A stretch of DNA of 64,000 nt from positions 1-64,000 of the forward strand of contig JANXTS010000045.1 in NCBI GenBank assembly GCA_025352265.1, written 5' to 3'. Positions 38,092 through 46,435 of the stretch are shown here, piece by piece. The translations under genes were made by a program, and so were the position numbers. The first letter of the stretch is position 1, and every line of letters begins with the position of its first letter. Below the pieces are notes generated by a model. The model saw only the letters and a program-made list of their open reading frames with translations. It ran no database searches and had not been told where the DNA came from. Source of the DNA: Variovorax sp. (lineage in GTDB: Bacteria; Pseudomonadota; Gammaproteobacteria; Burkholderiales; Burkholderiaceae_C).

Positions 38092-38814
38092 TCAGCGCGA
38101 AGGCGCTTCGAAAGTCGCGTTGCGCAGGAAGCCCGAAGGCATTTGCGATGCGCCGCCGGCTTGGCGATGCGCCTCGAGCAGTTCGTCCAGCCGCGGGTCG
38201 CGCAACATCACTTGAGGATTGCCGTTGCCGACCATCACCCGGGTAGAAAAGAGAGGGGTCAGGCTCGGTGACGGCACAGCCGTCGTGGTGGCCATATTGG
38301 CGACCGCCACGACAGGTGCGGTCTGGCTTCGCTGTTGCTGCTGTGCAAGTTGCGGACCGGCTGGCGTGATGTTCGTCCCGACCCAGCTCCATCCGATCGC
38401 AGCCGCGGCGGCCAGCGAAGCCGCACCAGCGACCAGCTTCCAGCGGAACGCCGGCTCGTTAGCAGCTTCGATCCGATTCGGAAGATGCGTTTGAACTTGC
38501 ATCGGCATCGGCATCGGCATCGGCATCGGCATCGGCAGGGCGATTGGACGCTGCGCGGGGGTTGTCAAGACGATCCGGTCTTGGGACAGCCGTTGCTGAA
38601 ATCGGGCCAGAAACATTGTGCTGTCACTACATGGCGCGTGCGTTCCGGCGCGCAGCACGTCGCCGACGAGGTGGTAGCTCTGCCAGGCCGTGCGCAAATC
38701 ACTTTCCGCCGCAAGCCGGGATACGACGGCGGTGAACTCGTCGCCTTGCAACTCACCGTCGGCAAGAGCGGAAATTTGTTCGAGGACTGTCTTTGACTGG
38801 TTCATTTCATTCAC
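38092..38814 (-). CDS. rseA: Anti-sigma-E factor RseA/MucA
   Basis: 240 residues. The N-terminal anti-sigma domain (EQISALADGELQGDEFTAVVSRL) binds RpoE. A single membrane segment (LVAGAASLAAAAAIGWSWVG) lies near residue 130. The periplasmic part ends with a short conserved RDPRLDELLEAHRQAGG motif. Between the sigma-binding domain and the membrane is a run of six Pro-Met dipeptides (about residues 95-106), encoded by a perfect hexanucleotide tandem repeat. Regulated intramembrane proteolysis of the family homologue releases the sigma factor. It starts 4 bp downstream of the rpoE stop. Confidence 0.92.
   Translation of the reverse strand: MNEMNQSKTVLEQISALADGELQGDEFTAVVSRLAAESDLRTAWQSYHLVGDVLRAGTHAPCSDSTMFLARFQQRLSQDRIVLTTPAQRPIALPMPMPMPMPMPMQVQTHLPNRIEAANEPAFRWKLVAGAASLAAAAAIGWSWVGTNITPAGPQLAQQQQRSQTAPVVAVANMATTTAVPSPSLTPLFSTRVMVGNGNPQVMLRDPRLDELLEAHRQAGGASQMPSGFLRNATFEAPSR
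38499..38534. repeat. Hexanucleotide tandem repeat (GCATCG)6 inside rseA
   Basis: Six perfect copies of GCATCG on the plus strand, read on the coding strand as CCGATG units that give (Pro-Met)6. Gain or loss of units keeps the frame and would only change the linker between the sigma-binding domain and the membrane anchor. Confidence 0.97.
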
Positions 38815-38818
38815 CTGC

Positions 38819-39511
38819 TTACCAACGCTTGCCAGACTGGTTGTCCAGCATGGGTTTAACCCGGGCCGATATGGCCTCTCGAGCCCGAAAAATCCTTGAA
38901 CGCACCGTGCCGATGGGGCAATTCATGACCTCGGCAATCTCTTCGTAGCTCATGCCTTCGATCTCGCGCAGAGTGACCGCCTGGCGCAGTTCGGCTGGAA
39001 GCGCTTCCATCGCAGCCTCGACAGCTCTGGCAATTTCAGCGGCCGCCAAGATGGTTTCGGGGGTGTCGTCGCTGATTGGTTCGTTTCCGGGGCGGTAAGT
39101 TTCATCGTCGTCGTCGGAACGGGGACGCAATGCACTTTCAGAGATGGTCGGATCGCGTTTCATGTCGACCAGAGCCTTCTTGGCGGTATTGACGGCGATT
39201 CGATAGAGCCAGGTGTAAAACTGCGCGTCGCCCCGAAACTGGTGCAGAGCGCGATACGCCCGGATGAAAGTTTCCTGTGCGATGTCTTCGACCAGATCGA
39301 CATCGCGCACCATGCGGCCGATCAACCGTTCTATGCGCCGCTGGTACTTGATGACCAGCAGTTCGAAGGCCTTTTGGTCGCCCGCTAACGTGCGCTGGAC
39401 GAGTTGAAAGTCGACTTCGCCGGGTTTGGGGGCGGCGGCTTCATCGACTGCGCCATCCGTCGCAGCAAGGACAGAAGAAATGGGCGTAACGGCTGGCGGA
39501 GTTTCGCTCAT
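38819..39511 (-). CDS. rpoE: RNA polymerase sigma-E factor (RpoE/AlgU)
   Basis: 230 residues from ATG 39511. Sigma region 2 is FELLVIKYQRRIERLIGRMV then DIAQETFIRAYRALHQF, region 4 is LPAELRQAVTLREIEGMSYEEIAEVMNCPIGTVRSRIFRAR. An N-terminal extension of about 35 residues and an acidic linker (RSDDDDETY) between regions 2 and 4 lengthen it relative to E. coli RpoE (191 aa). ECF sigma factor for envelope stress. Its ATG overlaps the stop of the upstream small membrane protein gene. Confidence 0.95.
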   Translation of the reverse strand: MSETPPAVTPISSVLAATDGAVDEAAAPKPGEVDFQLVQRTLAGDQKAFELLVIKYQRRIERLIGRMVRDVDLVEDIAQETFIRAYRALHQFRGDAQFYTWLYRIAVNTAKKALVDMKRDPTISESALRPRSDDDDETYRPGNEPISDDTPETILAAAEIARAVEAAMEALPAELRQAVTLREIEGMSYEEIAEVMNCPIGTVRSRIFRAREAISARVKPMLDNQSGKRW

Positions 39512-39993
39512 GGCGATGCGACCACCGTTCCGGCGGGGTCGGCTACGGTAGACGGCGTTGCAGACGCAACACCCGACAACGCGCCCGAGTGAACCGCGCG
39601 ACGCAGATCTTGCCAACGCTCGGGCCGAGCCCGTCGCTCGAGCCACAGCCAGCGCGCGCGCTGGGATGGCTCTTCGAGTCGCACCAACAAAAGGGATTGC
39701 AGATCCAGAAGAACGACGATTCGGGCCAGTTTGCGCGATGCCATTCCGGAAAGCGACCAATCCTGACCGTCAAAAACGAGGTCGACGGCCAGTGCGGACC
39801 CCAGCGTTCGGCGCGCAACCATCGCAGCCAGAGTCACAACGCCCAGGATCAACGCCTGCCGCCAACCGACATGACCGAACTGAAAACTCGCCGCGCCGGC
39901 GCAACAAGCGCCGGCAACCCAGAGCATGACCAAGAGCCGATTCGCATCGCGCGAGCGCCCCACCGGGTAGCTCACCGAGGGGGCACTGTGCAT
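39508..39993 (-). CDS. Small membrane protein, YgfX/CptA-like, between fabF and rpoE
   Basis: 161 residues. Two adjacent membrane helices (LLVMLWVAGACCAGAASFQFG near residue 20 and ALILGVVTLAAMVARRTLGS near 47) are followed by a small beta-rich domain (VDLVFDGQDWSLSG, VVLLDLQSLLLVRL, RARWLWLERRARPERWQDLRRAV). This layout resembles the YgfX family (membrane protein first described as a toxin of cell division). The match is by topology and motif impression only. The stop overlaps the rpoE start, so it is translated from the same message; the fabF stop is 13 bp upstream. Confidence 0.7.
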   Translation of the reverse strand: MHSAPSVSYPVGRSRDANRLLVMLWVAGACCAGAASFQFGHVGWRQALILGVVTLAAMVARRTLGSALAVDLVFDGQDWSLSGMASRKLARIVVLLDLQSLLLVRLEEPSQRARWLWLERRARPERWQDLRRAVHSGALSGVASATPSTVADPAGTVVASP

Positions 39994-40006
39994 CGGAGGG
40001 TGGCGC

Positions 40007-41251
40007 TCAAACGCGCTTGAACACCAGCGTGCCGTTGGTGCCGCCGAAGCCGAAGTTGTTTTTGACGGCCACGTCGATCTTCATGTCCCGCGCTTCGTTG
40101 GCACAGTAGTCCAGGTCGCACTCCGGGTCCGGGTTGAAGATGTTGATGGTCGGTGGGCTTTTTTGATGGTGCAGCGCGAGCACTGTAAAAACCGATTCGA
40201 TGCCTCCGGCACCGCCCAGCAAATGGCCTGTCATTGACTTGGTCGAGTTCACGACCAGCTTTTTGGCATGCGCACCAAAAGCATTCTTGATGGCGTTGGT
40301 TTCGTTGACGTCACCGATTTGCGTGGACGTCCCATGCGCGTTCAGATACTGCACTTCATCGGCATTCACTCCCGCGTTGGCCAGCGCCATAGCCATCGAG
40401 CGGCGCGGGCCGTCGACGCTCGGCGCAGTCATGTGATAGGCGTCCGCGCTCATACCGAAACCCGAAATCTCGGCATATATTTTGGCGCCCCGCGCCTTGG
40501 CATGCTCGTACTCCTCAAGCACCACGACGCCGGCGCCCTCGCCCAATACGAAGCCGTCTCGGTCTTTATCCCAGGGGCGCGATGCCGTCTTAGGATCTTC
40601 GTTGCGCGTCGAAAGTGCACGCGCGGCCGCAAAGCCGCCGATGCCGAGGGGCGACACCGTCGCCTCGGAACCCCCTGCCACCATGACATCGGCGTCACCG
40701 TACTCGATCATTCGAGCCGATAGACCGATGGCATGAAGGCCCGTGGTGCAAGCCGTGACGACTGCAATGTTCGGACCCTGGAACCCATACTTGATAGACA
40801 CGTGACCGGAGATCATGTTGATGATCGACGCAGGCACGAAGAACGGCGACACACGACGTGGGCCGCGGTTCACCAGCTCGGCATGCGTGGCCTCGATCAT
40901 CGGCAACCCGCCAATGCCCGATCCGATATTGCATCCGATGCGCGTGGCTTCTTCGGGCTCCAGTGCATCACCGGTTTTGAGACCGCTGTCTTGGACCGCC
41001 TGCATGGCTGCCGCCATTCCCAGGTGAATGAAACGGTCCATGTGACGCGCTTCTTTCTCCGAGATGTATTTCGTGATGTCGAAGCCCTTCACTTCGCCGG
41101 CAAACTTGCAGGCAAAGGGACTGGCATCGAAGGATGTAATGGTATCGATGCCCGAATTGCCGGCCAACAGATTGGTCCAGGATTCGGCCACCGTATTTCC
41201 GACAGGAGCGATGCAACCGAGTCCGGTCACGACGACGCGGCGTTTGGTCAT
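40007..41251 (-). CDS. fabF: 3-oxoacyl-[ACP] synthase II
   Basis: 414 residues from ATG 41251 ([12 protein letters not shown]). The thiolase-fold active site is complete: Cys in [12 protein letters not shown] near residue 164, His in [11 protein letters not shown] near 304, His in [12 protein letters not shown] near 341. It elongates fatty acids, including the C16:1 to C18:1 step. It lies 59 bp after acpP. The open frame extends 17 codons upstream without homology. Confidence 0.97.
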   Translation of the reverse strand: MTKRRVVVTGLGCIAPVGNTVAESWTNLLAGNSGIDTITSFDASPFACKFAGEVKGFDITKYISEKEARHMDRFIHLGMAAAMQAVQDSGLKTGDALEPEEATRIGCNIGSGIGGLPMIEATHAELVNRGPRRVSPFFVPASIINMISGHVSIKYGFQGPNIAVVTACTTGLHAIGLSARMIEYGDADVMVAGGSEATVSPLGIGGFAAARALSTRNEDPKTASRPWDKDRDGFVLGEGAGVVVLEEYEHAKARGAKIYAEISGFGMSADAYHMTAPSVDGPRRSMAMALANAGVNADEVQYLNAHGTSTQIGDVNETNAIKNAFGAHAKKLVVNSTKSMTGHLLGGAGGIESVFTVLALHHQKSPPTINIFNPDPECDLDYCANEARDMKIDVAVKNNFGFGGTNGTLVFKRV

Positions 41252-41310
41252 GCCGGCAAACCTTTCTGGGAGCGTCGGGCCGGGCACATGCCCTCGGCCC
41301 AACCGGCCGT

Positions 41311-41550
41311 TCAGGCCTTTTGATTCTTGGATGCGTAGTCGACAGCGTTTTGAACCGTCGTGATCTTTTCTGCGTCTTCGTCAGGGATCTCGATGCCGAA
41401 TTCGTCTTCGAGTGCCATCACGAGTTCGACCGTGTCGAGCGAGTCAGCGCCAAGGTCTGCCACGAAAGATTTTTCGTTGGTGACCTGGGACTCTTCCACG
41501 CCGAGTTGTTCGGCAATGATTTTTTTGACACGTGCTTCGATATCGCTCAT
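41311..41550 (-). CDS. acpP: Acyl carrier protein
   Basis: 79 residues, highly acidic, with the phosphopantetheine Ser at residue 37 in [15 protein letters not shown]. It carries all intermediates of fatty acid synthesis and is activated by AcpS encoded in the same block. It sits between fabG and fabF as usual. CCCTC-rich upstream DNA reads GAGGGAACC on the coding strand, a reasonable ribosome binding site eight bases before the ATG. Confidence 0.98.
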   Translation of the reverse strand: MSDIEARVKKIIAEQLGVEESQVTNEKSFVADLGADSLDTVELVMALEDEFGIEIPDEDAEKITTVQNAVDYASKNQKA

Positions 41551-41585
41551 TTGGTTCCCTCTGGGGGTTGTAAGTAAATAGTGGA

Positions 41586-41623
41586 TTTTAGCCGGGCGGA
41601 TTGTGGCATTTGCCGCACCGCCC
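41586..41623 (-). promoter_or_regulatory. Hairpin followed by a -10-like box in the fabG-acpP gap
   Basis: On the minus strand a stem with arms GGGCGG and CCGCCC (41623-41594), with a further short inner stem, is followed immediately by GGCTAAAATCC, whose TAAAAT (41591-41586) could be a -10 box 35 bases before acpP. It may raise acpP expression above that of fabG, as ACP is needed in excess. Confidence 0.35.
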
Positions 41624-41649
41624 TGACCGGGAAAGATTGCGCCGGACGG

Positions 41650-42393
41650 CTACATGTGCATACCGCCGTTGACGTGCAGTTCTTGCCCCGTCACATAGGC
41701 TGCCTGCGGCGAAGCAAGGTAGGCGACTGCATGTGCGATGTCTGCGGGCTTGCCCAGATGTCCCAATGGGATTTGCAACAGCAGCGCTTGCTGCTGGGCA
41801 GGCGGCAAGCCAGCTGTCATGTCGGTCTCGATAAAGCCGGGCGCAACGCAGTTGACGGTGATGTTACGGCTGCCCAGTTCGCGCGCCAGTGCACGCGTCA
41901 TGCCCGCCACACCCGCCTTGGCCGCCGCGTAGTTGGCCTGGCCTGCATTGCCGGATGCACCCACCACGCTGGTGATGCTGATGATGCGCCCATATCGCTG
42001 CTTCATCATTGGACGAATGACTGCGCGCGAGAGCCGAAACACCGCTTTCAGATTGGTGTCGAGAACGGCATCCCAGTCATCGTCTTTCATGCGCATCGCT
42101 AAATTATCTCGCGTTACACCAGCGTTGTTCACCAGGACGTGGATGGCTCCAAAGGCTTTTACGATCTCGTCGATCAGCGCCTCGACGGCCGGACCATCGT
42201 TAACGTCAAGCGAACGCCCGCGACCGTCGAAAGCATTCAGCGTCGAAGTAATTTTGGCCGCGCCATCGTCGGTGGTCGCAGTACCGATAACCTTCAACCC
42301 ACGCTGCGCGAGTTCTAGCGCGATGGCCGCACCGATGCCGCGCGACGCGCCGGTGACCAGGGCAACCTGGCCTTCGAATCTTGGAGTGCTCAT
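41650..42393 (-). CDS. fabG: 3-oxoacyl-[ACP] reductase
   Basis: 247 residues, classical SDR. TGASRGIGAAIA at residues 14-25, NNAGVTRDN near 92, and SVVGASGNAGQANYAAAKAG near 143-162 with the Ser-Tyr-Lys triad. C-terminus HVNGGMHM. It reduces 3-oxoacyl-ACP with NADPH. Placed fabD-fabG-acpP-fabF, and distinct from the catabolic SDR at 1.3 kb, which lacks the ACP-type neighbours. Confidence 0.97.
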   Translation of the reverse strand: MSTPRFEGQVALVTGASRGIGAAIALELAQRGLKVIGTATTDDGAAKITSTLNAFDGRGRSLDVNDGPAVEALIDEIVKAFGAIHVLVNNAGVTRDNLAMRMKDDDWDAVLDTNLKAVFRLSRAVIRPMMKQRYGRIISITSVVGASGNAGQANYAAAKAGVAGMTRALARELGSRNITVNCVAPGFIETDMTAGLPPAQQQALLLQIPLGHLGKPADIAHAVAYLASPQAAYVTGQELHVNGGMHM

Positions 42394-42435
42394 ATAAAAG
42401 AGAAGTGCTGCCGACGGGCCTGCTGTACCAGCCGG

Positions 42436-43389
42436 TCAGTAAACAAGCGAAGTTTTAGTTTCAGCGAGCGTCGCCGGGTCGTACAAAAACCCTGAGATGA
42501 CCTCGGGCGCGATGCGCTTAGCCATGCCGGCCAGCACCCTTCCCGGGCCGCATTCGATGATGGCGCCGACGCCGCGTGCTTTCAAGGCCTGCACGGTTTC
42601 GACCCAACGAACGGGACCGGCGGCTTGGCGCACCAGCGCGTCGCGAATGCGATCGGCGTCGGTTTCGACACATACATCGATGTTGTTAAGCACCGGGATT
42701 TGCGGCACGGCGAGGGACACTGTCGCGAGCTTGGCGCGAAGCGCTTCTGCCGCGGGCCTCATCAGGCTTGAATGAAAAGGAGCCGAGACCGGCAGCAGCA
42801 GCGCGCGCTTGGCGCCGTTAGCCTTAAGCAACTCACAGGCCTTGTCGACTGCAGCTTTGCTGCCGGCAATTACCGTCTGCGTCGGGTCGTTGAAGTTCAC
42901 GGCTTCGACGATTTCGGCGCTGCGAGGGCCAAAGGTCGCCGTCGCTTCGGCGCAACCTGCGATGACTTTTGCGCTCTCCATGCCGAGCACCGCGGCCATA
43001 GCGCCGGCTCCCACGGGTACAGCCTTCTGCATTGCGTCGGCACGAAAACGAACCAGCGGTGCGGCTTGAGCCAACGTCAATACACCGGCTGCAACGAGTG
43101 CGGAATATTCGCCGAGCGAGTGACCCGCCACTACGGAAGGCAACGCACCGCCTTCGGAACGCCATGCACGCCACGCAGCCACCCCTGCAACCAACATCAC
43201 GGGTTGCGTGTTGGTGGTGAGTGCAAGCGCCTCTTTCGAGCCATGCTTAATCAGTGCTGCAATGTCCTCGTCCAAGGCGTCGGACGCTTCACGAACGGCT
43301 TCGATCACCGCAGGATGGTCGCCCCAGCCGTCGAGCATAGCCACCGCCTGAGATCCCTGACCTGGAAAAACAAAAGCAAAAGATGTCAT
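42436..43389 (-). CDS. fabD: Malonyl-CoA:ACP transacylase
   Basis: 317 residues. FAFVFPGQGSQAVAML at the N-terminus, nucleophile Ser in VAGHSLGEYSALVAAG near residue 96, catalytic His in LPVSAPFHSSLM near 206, and the malonyl-binding Arg near 121 (PLVRFRADAMQKA). It loads malonate on AcpP. It lies 30 bp after fabH and 42 bp before fabG. Confidence 0.97.
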   Translation of the reverse strand: MTSFAFVFPGQGSQAVAMLDGWGDHPAVIEAVREASDALDEDIAALIKHGSKEALALTTNTQPVMLVAGVAAWRAWRSEGGALPSVVAGHSLGEYSALVAAGVLTLAQAAPLVRFRADAMQKAVPVGAGAMAAVLGMESAKVIAGCAEATATFGPRSAEIVEAVNFNDPTQTVIAGSKAAVDKACELLKANGAKRALLLPVSAPFHSSLMRPAAEALRAKLATVSLAVPQIPVLNNIDVCVETDADRIRDALVRQAAGPVRWVETVQALKARGVGAIIECGPGRVLAGMAKRIAPEVISGFLYDPATLAETKTSLVY

Positions 43390-43419
43390 ATTTTTATGTC
43401 TCCGGCGAGCTTCGGCACG

Positions 43420-44397
43420 CTAGAACTTCAGCAGCACAGCGCCCCACGTGAACCCGCCGCCAACGCCTTCGAGCATGACCGTGTCGTTCTTCTTGACCTT
43501 TCCCGAGCGCACAGCTTCGTCGAGCGCCAAAGGAATCGAAGCAGCCGAGGTGTTGCCGTGCTCGTGCACGGTAACGATCAGTTTTTCGAGCGGCAACTTG
43601 AGCTTTTTTGCCGTGCCTTCCATGATCCGAATGTTGGCCTGGTGCGGGATCAGCCAATCGATATCGGCCTCGGTTTTCCCCGCTTTTGCAAGCGTGGTGC
43701 GTGCCGCGTCTTCCAAAACGCGCACGGCCAATTTGAAAACGGCCTGACCGTCCATGTGCAACAGCGGTGTGCCGAGCACCTTGCCGCCAGACACATGTCC
43801 CGGCACACACAGGATGCCGACGTGCTTTCCGTCTGCATGGAGATCGCTGGCCAGAATACCGGGTTCATCGCTCGCCTCGAGGACAACAGCGCCGGCACCG
43901 TCGCCGAACAGCACACAAGTAGTGCGATCGTTGAAATCGAGAATCCGCGAAAACACTTCGGCGCCGACAACCAGTGCGCACTTGGCGCTTCCGGTTTTGA
44001 TCAGCGCGTCGGCCACAGTTAGCGCATAGACAAAGCCGCTGCAAACCGCTTGTACGTCAAATACGGGACAACCCGCGATGCCCAATTTGTTCTGAAGGAT
44101 CGCTGCGGACGACGGGAACACCATGTCTGGCGTGGATGTCGCCACAATGATCAGGTCGATGTCGCTGGCCTTTCGACCGGCCGACTCAAGCGCGTGCTTT
44201 GCGGCTTCAACCGCAAGGTCGCTGGCGCCGACATCGGGCTCGGCAAAATGTCGAGCATGGATACCCGTGCGATCAATGATCCACTGATCCGAGGTTTCAA
44301 TTCCCCGCAACGCCAGATCGGCTGCGAGTTCGTCATTTGTCACACGGCGTGGTGGCAAAAAGCTTCCGGTACCGGTGATGCGTGAGAAAGGAATCAT
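43420..44397 (-). CDS. fabH: 3-oxoacyl-[ACP] synthase III
   Basis: 325 residues. Active-site Cys in [14 protein letters not shown] near residue 117, His in [11 protein letters not shown] near 252, Asn in [10 protein letters not shown] near 282. It starts [21 protein letters not shown]. It initiates fatty acid synthesis by condensing acetyl-CoA with malonyl-ACP. Its ATG shares one base with the plsX stop (TGATG). Confidence 0.97.
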   Translation of the reverse strand: MIPFSRITGTGSFLPPRRVTNDELAADLALRGIETSDQWIIDRTGIHARHFAEPDVGASDLAVEAAKHALESAGRKASDIDLIIVATSTPDMVFPSSAAILQNKLGIAGCPVFDVQAVCSGFVYALTVADALIKTGSAKCALVVGAEVFSRILDFNDRTTCVLFGDGAGAVVLEASDEPGILASDLHADGKHVGILCVPGHVSGGKVLGTPLLHMDGQAVFKLAVRVLEDAARTTLAKAGKTEADIDWLIPHQANIRIMEGTAKKLKLPLEKLIVTVHEHGNTSAASIPLALDEAVRSGKVKKNDTVMLEGVGGGFTWGAVLLKF

Positions 44398-45485
44398 CAG
44401 GCGTGGAGCGCCGCAGGCGTGACCGGTGTCGTTGAATCATGCCGTGCGAGCAAAGGCGCGGCATGGGCAATGCGAGTGCGCACGCGGTCTAACAAGTTGT
44501 TTCGAGCGGCGTCATAGGCGCGATCCAGTGCATGGCCGAACGCCACTGCGTCGGCAGAACCGTGACTCTTGAACACCAAACCCCGCAACCCGAGCAGTGC
44601 GGCTCCGTTATATCTTCGATGATCAAGACGACTTTTGAATGCTTTTATCACCGGATATGCAACAACAGCGGCTGCTTTGGTGTAGATGTTGCGTGAGAAC
44701 TCTATTCGAATGAACTCGCCAATCATCGAAGCGACGCCTTCGCTCGCCTTCAGCGCAACGTTGCCGACGAAACCGTCGCATACAACGATATCGGTCGTTC
44801 CCTTGAAGATATCGTTGCCTTCAACGTTACCGTAAAAGTTTAAATCCTGCGAGTTAGCAGCGATTCGAAGCAGTTGACTAGCCTTTTTTATCGTTTCGCT
44901 GCCCTTAATCGCTTCCTCGCCTACGTTCAGCAATCCGACGGTGGGCGATTCGTTTCCGGTTAGCGCCGAGACCAAAGCGGACCCCAAAACTGCAAACTGC
45001 AATAAATCTTCAGCATCACAGTCGATGTTGGCGCCCAAGTCGAGCACTGTAGTGGCGCCGCCCTTGATGTTCGGTAGCTGGGGCGCGATAGCCGGGCGGT
45101 CGATCCCATCCATTGTTTTGAGCAAATAGCGGGCGATAGCCATCAAAGCGCCCGTGTTGCCGGCCGAAATCGCAGCCTGCGCCGAACCATCCTTGACTTG
45201 CTGAATGGCGACCCGCATGGAAGAGTCCTTCTTGCGCCTCAAAGCAACTTCGATCGGATCGTCCATTGCGACGACCTCGCTTGCCTGAATCAGAGTGGCC
45301 CGCCGATGCGAAAAGCCCGCCAGTGCCGCCGGCGCACCCACGATCAACAGAGCAGCCGAGGTATGCCGATCGAGAAAGGCGCGACAAGCTGCCAGTGTGA
45401 CGCTGGGGCCGTGGTCGCCACCCATGCAATCCACAGCCAGTGTGATTACAGATAGCTCAGCAGGTGATGCAAAAGGCGTGGCCAT
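44397..45485 (-). CDS. plsX: Phosphate acyltransferase PlsX
   Basis: 362 residues from ATG 45485. [18 protein letters not shown] near residue 15, [33 protein letters not shown] near 85, [25 protein letters not shown] and [14 protein letters not shown] are family stretches. It makes acyl-phosphate from acyl-ACP for phospholipid synthesis (with PlsY). The start codon is unusual: a terminator-like hairpin and U-tract (TTTTGTTTTG) lie directly upstream, leaving no Shine-Dalgarno sequence. No alternative ATG/GTG/TTG is positioned before the conserved LAVD strand. Confidence 0.95.
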   Translation of the reverse strand: MATPFASPAELSVITLAVDCMGGDHGPSVTLAACRAFLDRHTSAALLIVGAPAALAGFSHRRATLIQASEVVAMDDPIEVALRRKKDSSMRVAIQQVKDGSAQAAISAGNTGALMAIARYLLKTMDGIDRPAIAPQLPNIKGGATTVLDLGANIDCDAEDLLQFAVLGSALVSALTGNESPTVGLLNVGEEAIKGSETIKKASQLLRIAANSQDLNFYGNVEGNDIFKGTTDIVVCDGFVGNVALKASEGVASMIGEFIRIEFSRNIYTKAAAVVAYPVIKAFKSRLDHRRYNGAALLGLRGLVFKSHGSADAVAFGHALDRAYDAARNNLLDRVRTRIAHAAPLLARHDSTTPVTPAALHA

Positions 45486-45486
45486 C

Positions 45487-45526
45487 AAAACAAAAGCCCG
45501 ACGCTACGGGAACAGTAGCTTCGGGC
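45487..45526 (-). terminator. Terminator-like hairpin and U-tract between rpmF and plsX
   Basis: On the minus strand GCCCGAAGCTAC pairs with GTAGCGTCGGGC (one mismatch in 12) around a 7-base loop, followed by TTTTGTTTT, which runs into the plsX start codon. It should reduce transcription from the strong rpmF promoter into plsX-fab, acting as an attenuator. Confidence 0.75.
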
Positions 45527-45546
45527 CTCGGCCTTGGCGTTCGAAA

Positions 45547-45729
45547 TCAGGCTTCGGACTTATTTCTGAGCACTTGACGGCCACGGTAGAAACCGTTGGG
45601 GCTGATGTGGTGACGCAAATGCGTTTCGCCCGTGGTAGGTTCGACGGCAATACCGGGAACCACGAGTGCGTTGTGCGAACGGTGCATGCCGCGCTTTGAA
45701 GGCGACTTTTTGTTTTGCTGGACGGCCAT
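45547..45729 (-). CDS. rpmF: 50S ribosomal protein L32
   Basis: 60 residues, basic: [20 protein letters not shown] is the L32 N-terminal signature. Length is normal. It sits between yceD and plsX, the order seen in most proteobacteria. GGAG lies seven bases before the ATG. The zinc-coordinating cysteines of some L32 forms are absent, as in the usual proteobacterial type. Confidence 0.97.
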   Translation of the reverse strand: MAVQQNKKSPSKRGMHRSHNALVVPGIAVEPTTGETHLRHHISPNGFYRGRQVLRNKSEA

Positions 45730-45816
45730 GATGGCTCCTGGGCTGATGAGGGGGTGAGTAGATGCGCTTCAGGACGGCAGGCCCTGGGACCGAAAGCGGC
45801 GCACGCGAAGCCCATG

Positions 45817-45845
45817 ATTATAGCCCAGGCAGGAAAGTGCCGCCA
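45817..45845 (-). promoter_or_regulatory. Candidate promoter for rpmF
   Basis: A perfect TATAAT (45822-45817, minus strand) with TGGCGG 17 bases upstream (45845-45840), about 88 bases before the rpmF ATG and just after the yceD stop. The good -10 box in this GC-rich context suggests a strong internal promoter. Confidence 0.55.
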
Positions 45846-45850
45846 GTTGA

Positions 45851-46399
45851 CTACTCGCCCTTGCGTGGACGCAAAGCGCCCAGCACGGCGAACGGGTTGG
45901 GCTTGGCCGCTTCGGACTCATCGAAATCCGCGTCGGCCACCGACAGTGTTACGGGCACAGGACAAACATCGTGCACCGGCGTGACCGGTATTTCCATCAG
46001 GAACTCGTCTTCGACAAGTTCCTGCAGGTTGAAATCTCGGCTAGCCACGAGCAGGTCTTCTTCAGAGCCATCGTCCTCTGCTGCAGCAGTGGCTTCGTCT
46101 GCCACGAAACGAAACCAGCGGTCGACATCCAGTTGCGTGTCGACCGGCGTCAGGCATCGCTGACACACCAGTGGCACGACAGTGCGCGCGACAAGGTGAA
46201 GCCAGGGCACAGTACCGCCGGTCGCGCCGGGGCGCTGCGCGCCATGTGCCTCCCAGCGGACGGCAAGGTCGTCGGCAGGGTCGGCAAGCTCGGACACAAG
46301 GCGGGGATATTTGGCAATCGGGTCGACTGCCGCAAGCGCGCCTTCCTCGGCAGCAAAGCCGGCCACATCGAGCCTCGTGGGGGCGAATTCTCTGTTCAT
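45851..46399 (-). CDS. yceD: YceD family protein (DUF177)
   Basis: 182 residues from ATG 46399. The paired Cys in VVPLVCQRCLTPVDTQLDV and the acidic stretch DLLVASRDFNLQELVEDEFLMEIPVTPVH are characteristic, with the C-terminal NPFAVLGAL. The family is linked to 23S rRNA accumulation and is almost always upstream of rpmF, as here. First gene of the minus-strand block; divergent from maf/yceF with 36 bp between starts, so its promoter lies in that short gap or within the maf gene. Confidence 0.92.
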   Translation of the reverse strand: MNREFAPTRLDVAGFAAEEGALAAVDPIAKYPRLVSELADPADDLAVRWEAHGAQRPGATGGTVPWLHLVARTVVPLVCQRCLTPVDTQLDVDRWFRFVADEATAAAEDDGSEEDLLVASRDFNLQELVEDEFLMEIPVTPVHDVCPVPVTLSVADADFDESEAAKPNPFAVLGALRPRKGE

Positions 46400-46435
46400 T
46401 CGCGTCAGTCTAGCGCTCCCGCACAATCGCGCTCC

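Noticed and set aside
42772..44022. 416-codon plus-strand open frame opposite fabD and fabH
   Set aside because: Antisense to two intact fatty acid synthesis genes; no recognisable motif.
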